DNA from: Candidatus Hydrogenedentota bacterium
GTDB lineage: Bacteria > Hydrogenedentota > Hydrogenedentia > Hydrogenedentales > CAITNO01
Reading direction: 5' to 3'
NCBI GenBank assembly: GCA_903893795.1
Contig: CAITNO010000062.1
Span: 1 to 64,000, forward strand
Length of the DNA stretch: 64,000 bases
The position numbers and the translations under genes are program-made. Below the pieces are notes generated by a model. The model searched no databases and was not told where the DNA came from. It was given only the letters and a program-made list of their open reading frames with translations. Shown here piece after piece: positions 20,001-28,588 of the stretch (position 1 is its first letter; each line of letters begins with the position of its first letter).

Positions 20001-21505
20001 TGGCCGCGCGGGCGCGCTTTGCCGCAGGCGACAGCACGGGGGCCATGACTGCCTGCCGGGCCGCGTTGCGATTTGTTCCCCAAGAGATAGCCTCAAAGAT
20101 GTTGATGGGTCGCCTGCTGGTGGGTTCCGGAGAGGTCGAGGGCGGTTTTGCCCTTTTCGGGGAAGTCATTGCAGCAGATCCCAACCTGACTGAACCGGTC
20201 GCGGAAGCCTGTTCCGCCATCGCGGAAACCTGCATCAAAGCCGGAAATGTTCCCGGTGCGGCGGCGGTGCTCCGGCGCGTTATCGCCTGTTCCTCGCACA
20301 AGTCAAACTACCGCATGGCGCTGGGCCAGGCCTTGGAGGCGGCCAAGGATGACGAGGGTGCCCTGTCGGAGTACCTGACGGCGATGGCCGAGTCCCCGGA
20401 GTCGCAGATCTTTTCCGGGCGCATTGACATGATTTTTGAGAAGCGCAAGGACATTGCATCACGGGTGGAAACCTGGCGGCGCCTGGTTGACGCATGCCCG
20501 ACGGCCATTACACCGAGGGCGCACTTGTGCATGGCGCTGGAATCCGCAGGTGATCTGGCGGGGGCGGAGACGGTCACCCAGGCTATTTTGCAGCGCGACC
20601 CCGGGAATGGGTCCGCCAAAATCCAGTTGGGCAAGTTGCGGGTGCTTCGGAACGATATTGCCGGCGGCCTTGCTTTGATTAAAGAGGCTGCTTCGGCCCA
20701 GCCTGACCTGGCGGAACTCGCGGCCAGAGCGTGCAACGCCGCCGCCAAGGCCCGTTTGGAACTGGGGGATACGGCGGGTGCCGGGGAGGTGCTTCAGTGC
20801 GCCCATGCTCTTGTGCCCGCAACCTGCGAATACGCGGTCACGCAGGCGGGCATTCTGGAGACGCTCGGAGATATGAAGGGTGCCGAAGCGGCCTATCGCG
20901 ACGCACTAAAGTGCGACCCTGGGAATGTGCCAGCCAAGATCCGTCTGGGGGCACTGCTGGTTGCCGGTGGTGACGCCAACGGGGGCCGAACACTGATCGA
21001 AGCGGCCATCGCGGCGCAGCCCGGTGGCGCGGGACAGGCAGCCGAGGCCTGCGCAACCGCCGCGAAACAGCACATGGCGGACGGGGATGCTTCCGGAGCG
21101 GCGACCGCGCTGCGCCGCGCCCTTTCCCTTACACCCAATGTCCTGGGTTACCGTGCCGACCTGGCTGCCGCATTGGAAGCCGCCGGTGACCCCACCGCCG
21201 CGCTTGCCGAATACCGAACGGTGGTGGGGGCGGCACCGGAGTCCCCGAAGTCATCGGCGCGCATCGACGCCCTCTTGGAAGGGAACGGGGACAAGGGAGC
21301 GCGGGTGGATCTGTGGAAACAGATGGTGGCCGCCCATCCCTACGCGGTCATACCGAAACTGCACCTTGGGCTGGCACTGGAGACTTTGGGCGACGCTGCC
21401 GGTGCGGAGGCTGCCTACCAAGCGGCGCTGTCCCGTGACCCCAGGCTCGCAAGTGAGAGCGCCCTGTTTAATCAGGTGAAGGACAAAAGGAAAGAAGTTC
21501 AATGA
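17066..21505 (+). CDS. GT39/PMT-like glycosyltransferase fused to domain X and TPR array
   Basis: The product is 1479 aa. Residues 1-400 hold about ten helices with GFHWDEALTLRAF (W46-D47-E48), an acidic motif in the first extracytoplasmic loop where PMT/ArnT-type GT-C enzymes keep a catalytic Asp. SPIHVYYSPEIRNYSL is also typical of GT39-family proteins. A soluble segment (400-520) leads to domain X (about 521-805, ending DVLAEYRSWRD), then TPRs from about 905 to 1475. It probably transfers sugar from a polyprenyl-phosphate donor outside the membrane. The architecture recalls eukaryotic TMTC O-mannosyltransferases (GT-C plus TPR), but that is analogy. It is a close paralogue of the next gene. 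Confidence 0.85.
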   Translation: MAGNEHGSSPRTGRWQHFAAVLAFACAMGLALFLRLHRIGEEGFHWDEALTLRAFFGLYERGFIEAFQASREIDPPMTPVYFLVQYAWGQFVGLTALRMHLLSVLFSAATFVAVFFTGRKLKGTSTGIAAMLFLAVSPIHVYYSPEIRNYSLTALLAVLSTLTLLRGVERPTGRAWALNFAVDVLLAMSHLFANLLFVPQALFLLACHRRRAVLLPWVVSHTVVAAVLGGWLASCDFAAIRSAASYMEPLSWQGAHDMVAALAGASYAWVGPTIGVSGLAGGLIIALFLAALFAFPAEWLVFRKGSAGGGEQRNPLGPGHGVVLVLLTVAVPPALLAAITLVHTHCFLARYVLCSAVATPLLLACAVTMLRPALLRILLAAFLVVANGFLLVQEISAPAQRGGWMEVRRFLGEAVRKEDYLVIFSSDSKGFSSMIEMMLPVTPKRTMRKEVWSARDLEELAAWHSGGIKTWCVTAIDYAANTEFETLLGAYDLPFSKHEFTFNRHVLYCIPAAAGPFVTHGDSVNQTPLGSGRLRGWFAVDPGFTGSGMGVTQLAAAEHPYAPIFLRPSLCLQSVVDGRSGELWPAWDASQAVPIELQFCSSSCVESGWPVNARANRLECRMRHSFSGRNHLDMCFEVTPGGMDDGQSPLVFTWVSHVRGACSPAIHFPGVRDGVEGWVSFGESPGERGIVVGLGAGTQAGEGEKMTEACRPVQGVRFSEPVYYGLVDGDQNEATGGDVMVFILMFDQPENTGFVLRDGENDSRGIEWDWQYRVPAPEAGKAFSQRVRMVYKPFLGQDDVLAEYRSWRDTPACAESTSAQPRVSPLALPGPDREESDPVGSLGRLAHLDPKKALDAYEALFETPLYRVAAADGIDACCLCLAGPDGLAEEWESLCARDGQDALAWSRLGAARNRAGDTGKAVEAYARGLEKDPRNEECLLGLTALRFVLGDIEAAVELAGSAVRQNPALGKAAADLCSVAARARFAAGDSTGAMTACRAALRFVPQEIASKMLMGRLLVGSGEVEGGFALFGEVIAADPNLTEPVAEACSAIAETCIKAGNVPGAAAVLRRVIACSSHKSNYRMALGQALEAAKDDEGALSEYLTAMAESPESQIFSGRIDMIFEKRKDIASRVETWRRLVDACPTAITPRAHLCMALESAGDLAGAETVTQAILQRDPGNGSAKIQLGKLRVLRNDIAGGLALIKEAASAQPDLAELAARACNAAAKARLELGDTAGAGEVLQCAHALVPATCEYAVTQAGILETLGDMKGAEAAYRDALKCDPGNVPAKIRLGALLVAGGDANGGRTLIEAAIAAQPGGAGQAAEACATAAKQHMADGDASGAATALRRALSLTPNVLGYRADLAAALEAAGDPTAALAEYRTVVGAAPESPKSSARIDALLEGNGDKGARVDLWKQMVAAHPYAVIPKLHLGLALETLGDAAGAEAAYQAALSRDPRLASESALFNQVKDKRKEVQ

Positions 21506-21533
21506 AACCCGCGCCGTCGGCCACGAGATGTGA

Positions 21534-24500
21534 ATGACTGAAGAAGGACATAACTCCTCGCACCGTACGGCATGCCGGCAAGGTATCGTCGCTGGGTTGG
21601 GGTTTGGCTTCATAATGGGCCTTGCCCTTCTTGTGAGGCTGTACCGGATTGGGGATGAGGGGTTCCATTGGGATGAGGCGCTTACCCTCAGGGCGTTCTT
21701 TGGTCTGTATCCGCGGGGCTTTGCGGACGCTTTTTACGCGAGCCGGGCCATTGACCCCCCCATGACCCCGGTCTATTTTCTGCTTCAGTATGCCTGGGGG
21801 GGTGCCGTCGGAGTGACGCCACTCAGCATGCATGTGCTGTCTGTCATATTCAGTGTGCCAACGCTTGTGGCAGTATTCTTTCTTGGCAGAAGACTGGGCG
21901 GTGTGCGGACGGGGCTTTGGGCGATGTTTCTTCTGGCGGCATCGCCAATCCATGTCTACTACTCAATGGAAATTCGAAATTATTCGCTCACTGCGCTATT
22001 GGGCGCCCTTTCACTTCTTAGCCTTCTGCGTGGGGTACAGTTTCCCACCCGGCGGGCATGGATCATTAATTTCGCGATCGACCTGCTGCTTGCCATGTCT
22101 CATCTCTTTGCCAACCTGTTATTTGTGCCGCAGGCACTGTTCCTTCTCCTATGCCACCGGCGGCGGAATGTCCTGGTCCCTTGGGGCATCTCCCATGCGG
22201 TCGTCTCCGTGGTGGTCGCGTCATGGGTGCGCACCTGCGACTTCACGGCAATGCGAAGCAGTCTGTCCGGCGCCAATATACCGCCTTTGTCGTGGGAAGG
22301 CGCGTATAACATGTTTACGGCACTGACAGGCGCCGCGTATGCCTGGGTGGGCCCCACGATGGGGAATGCCGGGTGGGCCGGCGGGAGTGTGGCTTTCATT
22401 TTCCTGTTGGGGCTTCTGTTGCTTTCGGCAGAATGGTGTCTTCTTCGAAAGGTCACGCCGGGGGAGGCGGGGAACCTTGGAACGTTTGGCGTTGGGCACG
22501 GGGTATTTCTGCTCGTCCTCACCGTGATTGTCCCACCGGTACTCCTGGCCGTTGCCACAGCAGGCGGCATGCACTGCTTATACCCCCGCTATGCGATTTG
22601 CAGCGCAGTTGCAACGCCCATCGTGATGGCCTGCGCATTGAAGGGGCTGCGGTCGGCAATAGCACATTTTGTCCTGGCCGCCGTCCTTATCCTGATGAAT
22701 GTCTCCTCGCTGGGCCAAATGCTCCACAATCGACCCCAACGAAGCAGTTGGACGCCGATAATACGTTTTCTGACCGAAGAAGTGAAGAAGGAGGACTACT
22801 TCGTGCTGTTCTCCTCATCCCCGACAGGGTTTTCCAGCATGATTGAGATGCTTCTGCCTGTAACACCGGCGAAGGTGCTGCGCAGGGAAAACTGGACTCC
22901 GCGGGACTTTGAGGAACTCGCGGCATGGCACGCGCGGGGCATTCAGGCATGGTGCGTCACAGGAACCGAAGTTGAACGACCCATTGCGGAGTTTGAGGCC
23001 ATGCTGGGCGCCTATAACCTGCCGTTCAGCAGGCATTTGTTCAAGATTGGCGGTTATCTCATTTATTGCGTTCCGTCCTTCCCGGTTGAATTCTCAGCGA
23101 CAGGGGCCTCGGAGATTCACGCGCCTCTGGCGGCCGGCAGTCTTCGCGGAGGCTTTACTGTGGAAGTAGGGGACAGGGAAACTGCCATGGGTATAACTCG
23201 CCTGGCTTCAGCGGAACACCCCTATGCGCCCATATTCATGCGACCCAGCCTTGCGCTGCAAAGTGTCACCGACGGGCACTCCGGCGAGGAGTGGAGATAT
23301 TGGAATGGCGCGGACGACAGGCTGGGGGATCTGCGCCTGCCTTCGAACTCCTGCGTGGAGGCGCACTGGCCTGTTAATATATTGTCCAACCAACTGGAAT
23401 GTCGAATGCGCCATTCCTTTTCCGGGGGGCATGCCGTCGATATGCTGTTCGAGGTTACACCGGACGAGGCGGGGAATGGTGGGACGCCGCTGGTGTTTAC
23501 GTGGGTTTCAAATGTGCGTGCTGTCTGCTCACCGGTTCTTCATTTTCCCGGCATCCGGGATGGGGCGCGGGGGTGGGTTGGCTTTGGCGAGAGTTCGGGC
23601 GAGCGTGGTGCCGTGGCCTTTGCGGAGTTGTCCGGGACGAAAGCGTGGCAGGAACGGGGGGGGGCGGCCTTTAACCCGGTCGAGAACGTGACTTTTTCCG
23701 AGCCAGTCTTCTATGGGTTGGTGGACGGCGACCAGAACGAGGCGACCGACGGGGACGTGATGGCGTTCATTCTGATGTTTGAACATCCAGAAGACACGCG
23801 GTTTGTCCTGCGGGACTGCAAAGACAACAGCCAGGCCGTGGAGTGGGACTGGCAGTATGTGGTTCGCGCTCCGGAACCAGGAAAAACCTCATCCCAGCGC
23901 GTGCGACTGGTCTACAAACCGTTTCTTGGGCAGGAGGACGTGTTGGCGGAATATTACGCTTGGCGGGATGCGTCGCCGTCCCAGGAAGCGTCAACGAGCG
24001 ACGCGCAGATACTCCCTCCGCTCCTTTCACTGCTTGACGGCGAAGAAAAGTTCTCTTTGGCGGCACTGGAACGGATTGCCGAACTGGACCCGAAAAAGGC
24101 GCTGGATGCTTATGTAAAACTGTTGGAGGTGCCGCTCTGCCGCCATGCCGCCGCAGACGGAATTGATGGCTGCTTCATACGCTTTGGTGATGATAATGGG
24201 TTGGCCGCCCAGTGGGAGGCGATTGCCGCGCGCGACAAACGGGATGCCCTGGCTTGGGGGCGTGTGGGCACGGTTCGCAACCGTATGGGTGACTTCGAGG
24301 GAGCGGCCGAAGCCTTTGCGAAGGGGCTGGAAACGGATGCCCAGGACTTGGAATGTCTCACCGGCCTTGCCGAGATCCGCTTCGGCCAGGGCAACATCGG
24401 AGCGGCTCTTCGACTGGCCGAACTGGCCGTGGTTCAGAATCCGGCGTTCGCCAGGCAAACAGCCAGTTCCTGTACTTCCGCCGCGCGGGCGCGCGTTGCC

Positions 24501-26387
24501 GCCGGTGATGCCGCTGGGGCTGAGGAGGCCTGTCGCGCTGCGCTGCGCTTTGTTCCCAGGGATATTCCCCCGAAGATGCTGCTGGGACAGTTGCTCATTG
24601 GCCGGGGCCGGACAGAGAGCGGGCTTGCCTTTCTGGGCGAAGTTGTCGCGGCAGACCCCAATATGACTGAAACGGTTACAGAAGTCTGTTCCGCCATTGC
24701 CGACGCATGCATCAAAGAAGGCAATGCGGCCGCAGCGGCAGCGGTGCTCAGGAGCGCGATTGCAAACGCCTCCAACAACCCAAACCATCGCATGGCACTG
24801 GGTCGGGTACTGGAAGCTTCCGGGGATGACCAGGGGGCCCTGGCAGAATACGAGGCGGCAATGGTTGAGTCGCCCGAGGCGTCACAAAACGCACAACGCG
24901 TTGAAGCACTTCTTGAGAAGCGGGCAGACCCTTCTGCGCGGGTGGACCTGTGGCGGCGTCTGGCCTCGGCCTGTCCAAATGCGGTCCTTCCCCGAATTCA
25001 TTTGGGTGCGGCCTTGGAGGCGGTCGGAGATACGGCCGGGGCGGAACTTTCCTTTAGGACGGTTCTGCAGCGGGATGCTGAAAATGGGGACGCCAAGCTG
25101 TGCTTGGGCAGACTGCTGGTGTGCCGTGGCGACAGCAATGCCGGGTTGGCACTGATTAACGAGGCGGCCATCGCCCGGCCTGACATGGCATGGAAGGCAG
25201 CCGAGGGGTGCGCCATCGCCGCACGGCGGCGCATGGAGGCCGGAGACGGGACGGGGGCTGTTGCAGCTTTGCAGTGCGCCCGCCTTCTCGCGCCGCAGAA
25301 TGTTGCTTTCCGGGCTGACCTCGCCGCGGCGCTTGAATCGACGGGCAACAGCGTGGCCGCACTTGAGGAATACCGGGCAGTGGTTGATGAAGTGCCTGAA
25401 TCCCCAAAGGCAGCGGTGCGCATGGATGTTATTTTGGATGCAAACGGAAGCAAGGCGGCGCGCGTGGAGGAGTGGAGGCGCCTGGTGTCCGGACATCCGG
25501 CCTCAGCCATACCGCAATTGCATCTGGGGTTGGCGCTGGAGGTTTCGGGTGATCCCTACGGCGCCCTTGCGGCCATTGAAAAGGCACTTCAAATCGATCC
25601 TGCGTTGACGGAGTCAGTTGCGGTGGACCGGTGTGTCGATGCCGGGGATGCGTCAATCGCAGTCATGGTGCTCAGGCGCGCCCGTCACCTGGTGCCTACC
25701 CAATGCCAGTATGCCGCCGCCCTGGGCCGGGTTTTGGAGACCGTCCAGGACGTGGCGGGTGCCGAGGTCGCCTATAGCGACGCTTTGCAGTGCGACCCAG
25801 CAAGTCTCGAAGCCAGATTGCGTCTGGGCGCGTTGCTGGCCATGCGCGGTGAAGCAGGCCAGGGTTTCAAATTGATCGACGAGGCAGCGTTCACCGCCCC
25901 CGACAGTGCGGGGGCGGCGGCCCATGTGTTCGCCGATGTTTCCAAACGGCGTCTGCAGTCCGGTGATGCACCTGGGGCTGCGGACGCGCTGCGGCACGCC
26001 CTTTCCCTAAAACCCACCGTCTTGGGTTACCATGCCGACCTGGCCGCCGCGCTTGAGGCCGCTGGTGACCCAGCCGCCGCACTTGCCGAATATCGAACGG
26101 TGGTGGAGGCTGCCCCGGAGTCCCCAACATCCTCGGCGCGTATCGACGCTCTTTTGGACGGGAACGGGGACAAGGGGGCGCGGGTGGACTTGTGGAAACA
26201 CATGGTGTCCGCCCATCCAGAAGCGGCCGTGCCGCAACTGCATCTTGGGCTTGCACTGGAAGTTTCGGGCGACACCGCGGGCGCGCGGGTGGCCTTTGAA
26301 AAGGCTTTGGAGATTAGACCGGCCCTGGCCGAGGCGCGCAGCGCCCTTGGCCGGCTGGAAAACGCCTCAGGCAATGGGAAACAGTGA
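21534..26387 (+). CDS. GT39/PMT-like glycosyltransferase fused to domain X and long TPR array (paralogue)
   Basis: At 1617 aa this is the largest product in the window and is collinear with the gene at 17066. WDEA is again at residues 46-49, IRNYSL lies near 148, domain X spans about 525-806 (ending DVLAEYYAWRD), and TPRs run from about 900 to 1610. It has roughly 140 more residues of TPR than its neighbour. In the TPR region a non-TPR hairpin of the form RxxxLL-(4-6)-ARVxxWRRL recurs near nt 24936, 25458 and 26178, marking super-repeats of about 174 and 240 aa. The start ATG follows GATGTGA, as in the paralogue. The stop overlaps the NrpR-like start by 4 nt. Confidence 0.85.
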   Translation: MTEEGHNSSHRTACRQGIVAGLGFGFIMGLALLVRLYRIGDEGFHWDEALTLRAFFGLYPRGFADAFYASRAIDPPMTPVYFLLQYAWGGAVGVTPLSMHVLSVIFSVPTLVAVFFLGRRLGGVRTGLWAMFLLAASPIHVYYSMEIRNYSLTALLGALSLLSLLRGVQFPTRRAWIINFAIDLLLAMSHLFANLLFVPQALFLLLCHRRRNVLVPWGISHAVVSVVVASWVRTCDFTAMRSSLSGANIPPLSWEGAYNMFTALTGAAYAWVGPTMGNAGWAGGSVAFIFLLGLLLLSAEWCLLRKVTPGEAGNLGTFGVGHGVFLLVLTVIVPPVLLAVATAGGMHCLYPRYAICSAVATPIVMACALKGLRSAIAHFVLAAVLILMNVSSLGQMLHNRPQRSSWTPIIRFLTEEVKKEDYFVLFSSSPTGFSSMIEMLLPVTPAKVLRRENWTPRDFEELAAWHARGIQAWCVTGTEVERPIAEFEAMLGAYNLPFSRHLFKIGGYLIYCVPSFPVEFSATGASEIHAPLAAGSLRGGFTVEVGDRETAMGITRLASAEHPYAPIFMRPSLALQSVTDGHSGEEWRYWNGADDRLGDLRLPSNSCVEAHWPVNILSNQLECRMRHSFSGGHAVDMLFEVTPDEAGNGGTPLVFTWVSNVRAVCSPVLHFPGIRDGARGWVGFGESSGERGAVAFAELSGTKAWQERGGAAFNPVENVTFSEPVFYGLVDGDQNEATDGDVMAFILMFEHPEDTRFVLRDCKDNSQAVEWDWQYVVRAPEPGKTSSQRVRLVYKPFLGQEDVLAEYYAWRDASPSQEASTSDAQILPPLLSLLDGEEKFSLAALERIAELDPKKALDAYVKLLEVPLCRHAAADGIDGCFIRFGDDNGLAAQWEAIAARDKRDALAWGRVGTVRNRMGDFEGAAEAFAKGLETDAQDLECLTGLAEIRFGQGNIGAALRLAELAVVQNPAFARQTASSCTSAARARVAAGDAAGAEEACRAALRFVPRDIPPKMLLGQLLIGRGRTESGLAFLGEVVAADPNMTETVTEVCSAIADACIKEGNAAAAAAVLRSAIANASNNPNHRMALGRVLEASGDDQGALAEYEAAMVESPEASQNAQRVEALLEKRADPSARVDLWRRLASACPNAVLPRIHLGAALEAVGDTAGAELSFRTVLQRDAENGDAKLCLGRLLVCRGDSNAGLALINEAAIARPDMAWKAAEGCAIAARRRMEAGDGTGAVAALQCARLLAPQNVAFRADLAAALESTGNSVAALEEYRAVVDEVPESPKAAVRMDVILDANGSKAARVEEWRRLVSGHPASAIPQLHLGLALEVSGDPYGALAAIEKALQIDPALTESVAVDRCVDAGDASIAVMVLRRARHLVPTQCQYAAALGRVLETVQDVAGAEVAYSDALQCDPASLEARLRLGALLAMRGEAGQGFKLIDEAAFTAPDSAGAAAHVFADVSKRRLQSGDAPGAADALRHALSLKPTVLGYHADLAAALEAAGDPAAALAEYRTVVEAAPESPTSSARIDALLDGNGDKGARVDLWKHMVSAHPEAAVPQLHLGLALEVSGDTAGARVAFEKALEIRPALAEARSALGRLENASGNGKQ

Positions 26388-27400
26388 GCATGGACATTAA
26401 AACAAAGCGCCGCATGGTGGCCATTTTGCGCATCCTGCACGACGCGCCGACGAGCCTCGGCAGCGAGCGCATTGCCAAGGCGCTCGAACTGGCGGGCATA
26501 GAGCTGAGCGAGCGCGCCGTCCGCAACTACCTTGCCCAGACGGACGAACTCGGCTGGACCGACAATCTGGGCCGCCGCGGGCGGCGGCTGACGCAGCGCG
26601 GTCTTTCCGAACTGGAGGGCGCGCTGGTGGTCGACAAGGTCGGCTTTATCGCCGCCAAGGTTGACACGCTGTCCTACCAGATGGATTTTGACCTCGCCAC
26701 CCGGCGGGGCAGGGTGATCCTGAACATATCCACGGTCGCGCTGCGCGACCTCAAGTCCGCGCTCCACATCCTTTACGACGTGTTCAAGGCGCGTCTGGGC
26801 ATGGGGCGTCTGGCGGTGGTCGGTCTTCCGGGAGAGCAGGTGGGCGGTTTTCGCACACCGGCCAATTGTGCCGCCATCGGCACCGTGTGCAGCGTGAGCA
26901 TGAACGGGATGCTGCTGCATGCCAATATAGTGACACATTCCCGATTTGGGGGCCTGCTCGAAATGAATGACGGCCACCCGAACCGCTTTACCCAGATTAT
27001 CACCTACGACGGCTCTTCCCTGGACCCGTTGGAAATCTTCATCCGTGGTCACATGACGGGAGTTTTGCCGGCCTCCCAGACCGGAAACGGAACCATTGGC
27101 GCCAGTTTTCGTGAAGTGCCCGCCGTGGCGCTGCCCGAAGTGTTGCGCATCGTTCGCGAAACCGAGGAGGCCGGGCTGGGCGGGGTGCTGGCAATGGGCA
27201 GCCCAAACCAGCCCCTGCTGGACATTCCCGTGGCAAGCGGCCGTGTCGGGCTCGTGCTGGGCGGCGGACTTAACCCCATTGCCGCTGTGGTTGAAAGCGG
27301 TATTTCAGTCACGAGCACAGCCATGAGCACCCTGTGCGATTACCAGGAACTCATGGACTTTCGCCACCTGGCCGCGTCAGTGGCGAAGCGGACGGGATAG
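26384..27400 (+). CDS. nrpR: NrpR-family (PF01995/DUF128) transcriptional regulator
   Basis: The GTG at 26384 overlaps the upstream stop (GTGA); an ATG at 26390 is an equally possible start. The product is 338 aa. Residues about 5-75 form a winged helix of the RNase II-HTH type (RMVAILRILHDAPTSLGSERIA). Residues about 85-330 form one NrpR domain with GTVCSVSMNGMLLHANI, GGLLEMNDGHPNRFTQIITY and LDPLEIFI, all family hallmarks. In methanogens NrpR represses nitrogen-assimilation genes and is released by 2-oxoglutarate. Bacterial members are poorly studied. A possible target is the gdhA promoter at 7235-7291. Its overlap with the glycosyltransferase gene suggests cotranscription with that block. 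Confidence 0.88.
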   Translation: MSMDIKTKRRMVAILRILHDAPTSLGSERIAKALELAGIELSERAVRNYLAQTDELGWTDNLGRRGRRLTQRGLSELEGALVVDKVGFIAAKVDTLSYQMDFDLATRRGRVILNISTVALRDLKSALHILYDVFKARLGMGRLAVVGLPGEQVGGFRTPANCAAIGTVCSVSMNGMLLHANIVTHSRFGGLLEMNDGHPNRFTQIITYDGSSLDPLEIFIRGHMTGVLPASQTGNGTIGASFREVPAVALPEVLRIVRETEEAGLGGVLAMGSPNQPLLDIPVASGRVGLVLGGGLNPIAAVVESGISVTSTAMSTLCDYQELMDFRHLAASVAKRTG

Positions 27401-27697
27401 ACCTCCGCACGCGGCAACGGTTGTCTCCCCGGTGGGGGGGCAATGCCACTAAACCGCCAGGGCAAAGGGCAATTTGCAGTGCACGCCAACCTCCACACGG
27501 ATCAACGTGGAAGAGATCTTTCCCTATCGGTCTACTGATGGCAGCTCGGGGGGGGGGATTGGACGGGGGTGATGGTGGCCATGCTCTGCGAATCGGTGAG
27601 CAGACCGTTTGTGCTGTTTCGCCATTTCCAGTCAATAGCGCCCGGAAGTAGTATAATCGGCACCGCATTGCCCTAAAGCCAGACTGGAGGCAGGTTC
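27401..27697. other. Intergenic region after nrpR
   Basis: About 300 bp with no supported ORF. It holds a run of ten G near 27550 and no hairpin with a T tract, so no terminator can be named for the preceding block. A promoter -10 lies at its right end. Confidence 0.4.
27652..27657 (+). promoter_or_regulatory. Candidate -10 for the small membrane protein gene
   Basis: A perfect TATAAT lies 41 bp before the ATG at 27698. The -35 region is poor, so activation or an error is possible. Confidence 0.35.
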
Positions 27698-28090
27698 ATG
27701 AAACTCAGACAGGCGTATAGAAGGCTCGATTTTGTTCTTGCGCTTGTCGTTTGGGGCGTTGTCGAATCTGCAGTGGTGATGGCGGTTCCGGCCTACGCGG
27801 AAGTTTATGAACAATTCGGGGGCAAACTTCCCATTTCAATTAGGGGCGTGATTTGCTTCAGCAGATTTCCCTGGTCTATGGCGGTTCCATTTGTTCTGGC
27901 GGGGTTGGTGGTGTTTCAACTCTGGCGGGTGCGCTGCCTGCCGACTTCCGCCCCCGATGATTCGCCAAGACGGTGGGATGACAAGGTCATTTTCGCCGTC
28001 ATCCTGACAGGCGCCGCACTTTTTGTGTATGGGACATGGGTTCTTTCCGTTCCACTTATAGGTATAGGGGAAATAATAAGCAACAAGTAG
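27698..28090 (+). CDS. Small three-helix membrane protein of unknown function
   Basis: The protein is 130 aa with a good ribosome site (TGGAGG) 9 nt before the ATG. Hydrophobic segments lie at about residues 12-32, 58-78 and 98-124, separated by FGGKLPIS after the first and a charged loop (PDDSPRRWDDK) after the second. The first segment ends in AVPAYAEVYEQFG. The FGxxLP element resembles small orphan membrane proteins of PVC-group bacteria that look like fragments of GspF-type secretion proteins, but I cannot assign a family. The neighbours on both sides are separate units. Confidence 0.7.
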   Translation: MKLRQAYRRLDFVLALVVWGVVESAVVMAVPAYAEVYEQFGGKLPISIRGVICFSRFPWSMAVPFVLAGLVVFQLWRVRCLPTSAPDDSPRRWDDKVIFAVILTGAALFVYGTWVLSVPLIGIGEIISNK

Positions 28091-28588
28091 TCAGATTGCT
28101 GCCCGTCGCATCATCAAGTGAAGTGTGAATGTGCATTGGGAATGGGTGTTTTTGCCTGACAACTGAGCACTGGCCTGACGGCCCAAGAACCAAGTTTCTC
28201 GTCGCGGAAGATACCTTTCCGCCCAGGCAATCGGTGGCAGACCCCTCCGGAGATGGAGAAGGCACTTTGTCGTCTTTTTTTGCGTTTTCTGCCCAAGATT
28301 GCAGGTCGGGATGGCGTTTTGCGAAAAAGCTTGTTTTCACCCCCCACGTCGGGGTTATAATCCGCGACCATCACCGCAACGGACCCTTCGGGTAGCGATG
28401 CGTGGTGCCGCAGCACCGACGGTGGAGCCGGGCCGGGCAGCTTCTTGCATACGTGAAACGCGCCAAACAACTGACATTGCTTGGTGGAAGCACACTCGGG
28501 CTGGAAAACGATAAAAGTAACAAAAGATGGCTTGGCGCTCCGGCTGGGACGGGACGCGGGGCCAGCTTGAACAGGTTTTGCGGAAGAC
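28091..28588. other. Upstream region of the A/V-ATPase operon
   Basis: About 500 bp without a convincing gene. The right half contains a likely promoter (28331-28361) and a small hairpin (GGTGC-CGCA-GCACC, near 28402). The left half has no structure I can name. No riboswitch or RNA family is recognised. Confidence 0.4.
28331..28361 (+). promoter_or_regulatory. Candidate promoter of the A/V-ATPase operon
   Basis: A perfect TATAAT (28356-28361) is preceded by TTGTTT (28331-28336) with a 19-bp spacer; TTTTCA with 16 bp is an alternative -35. The transcript would have a leader of about 220 nt. Confidence 0.45.
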
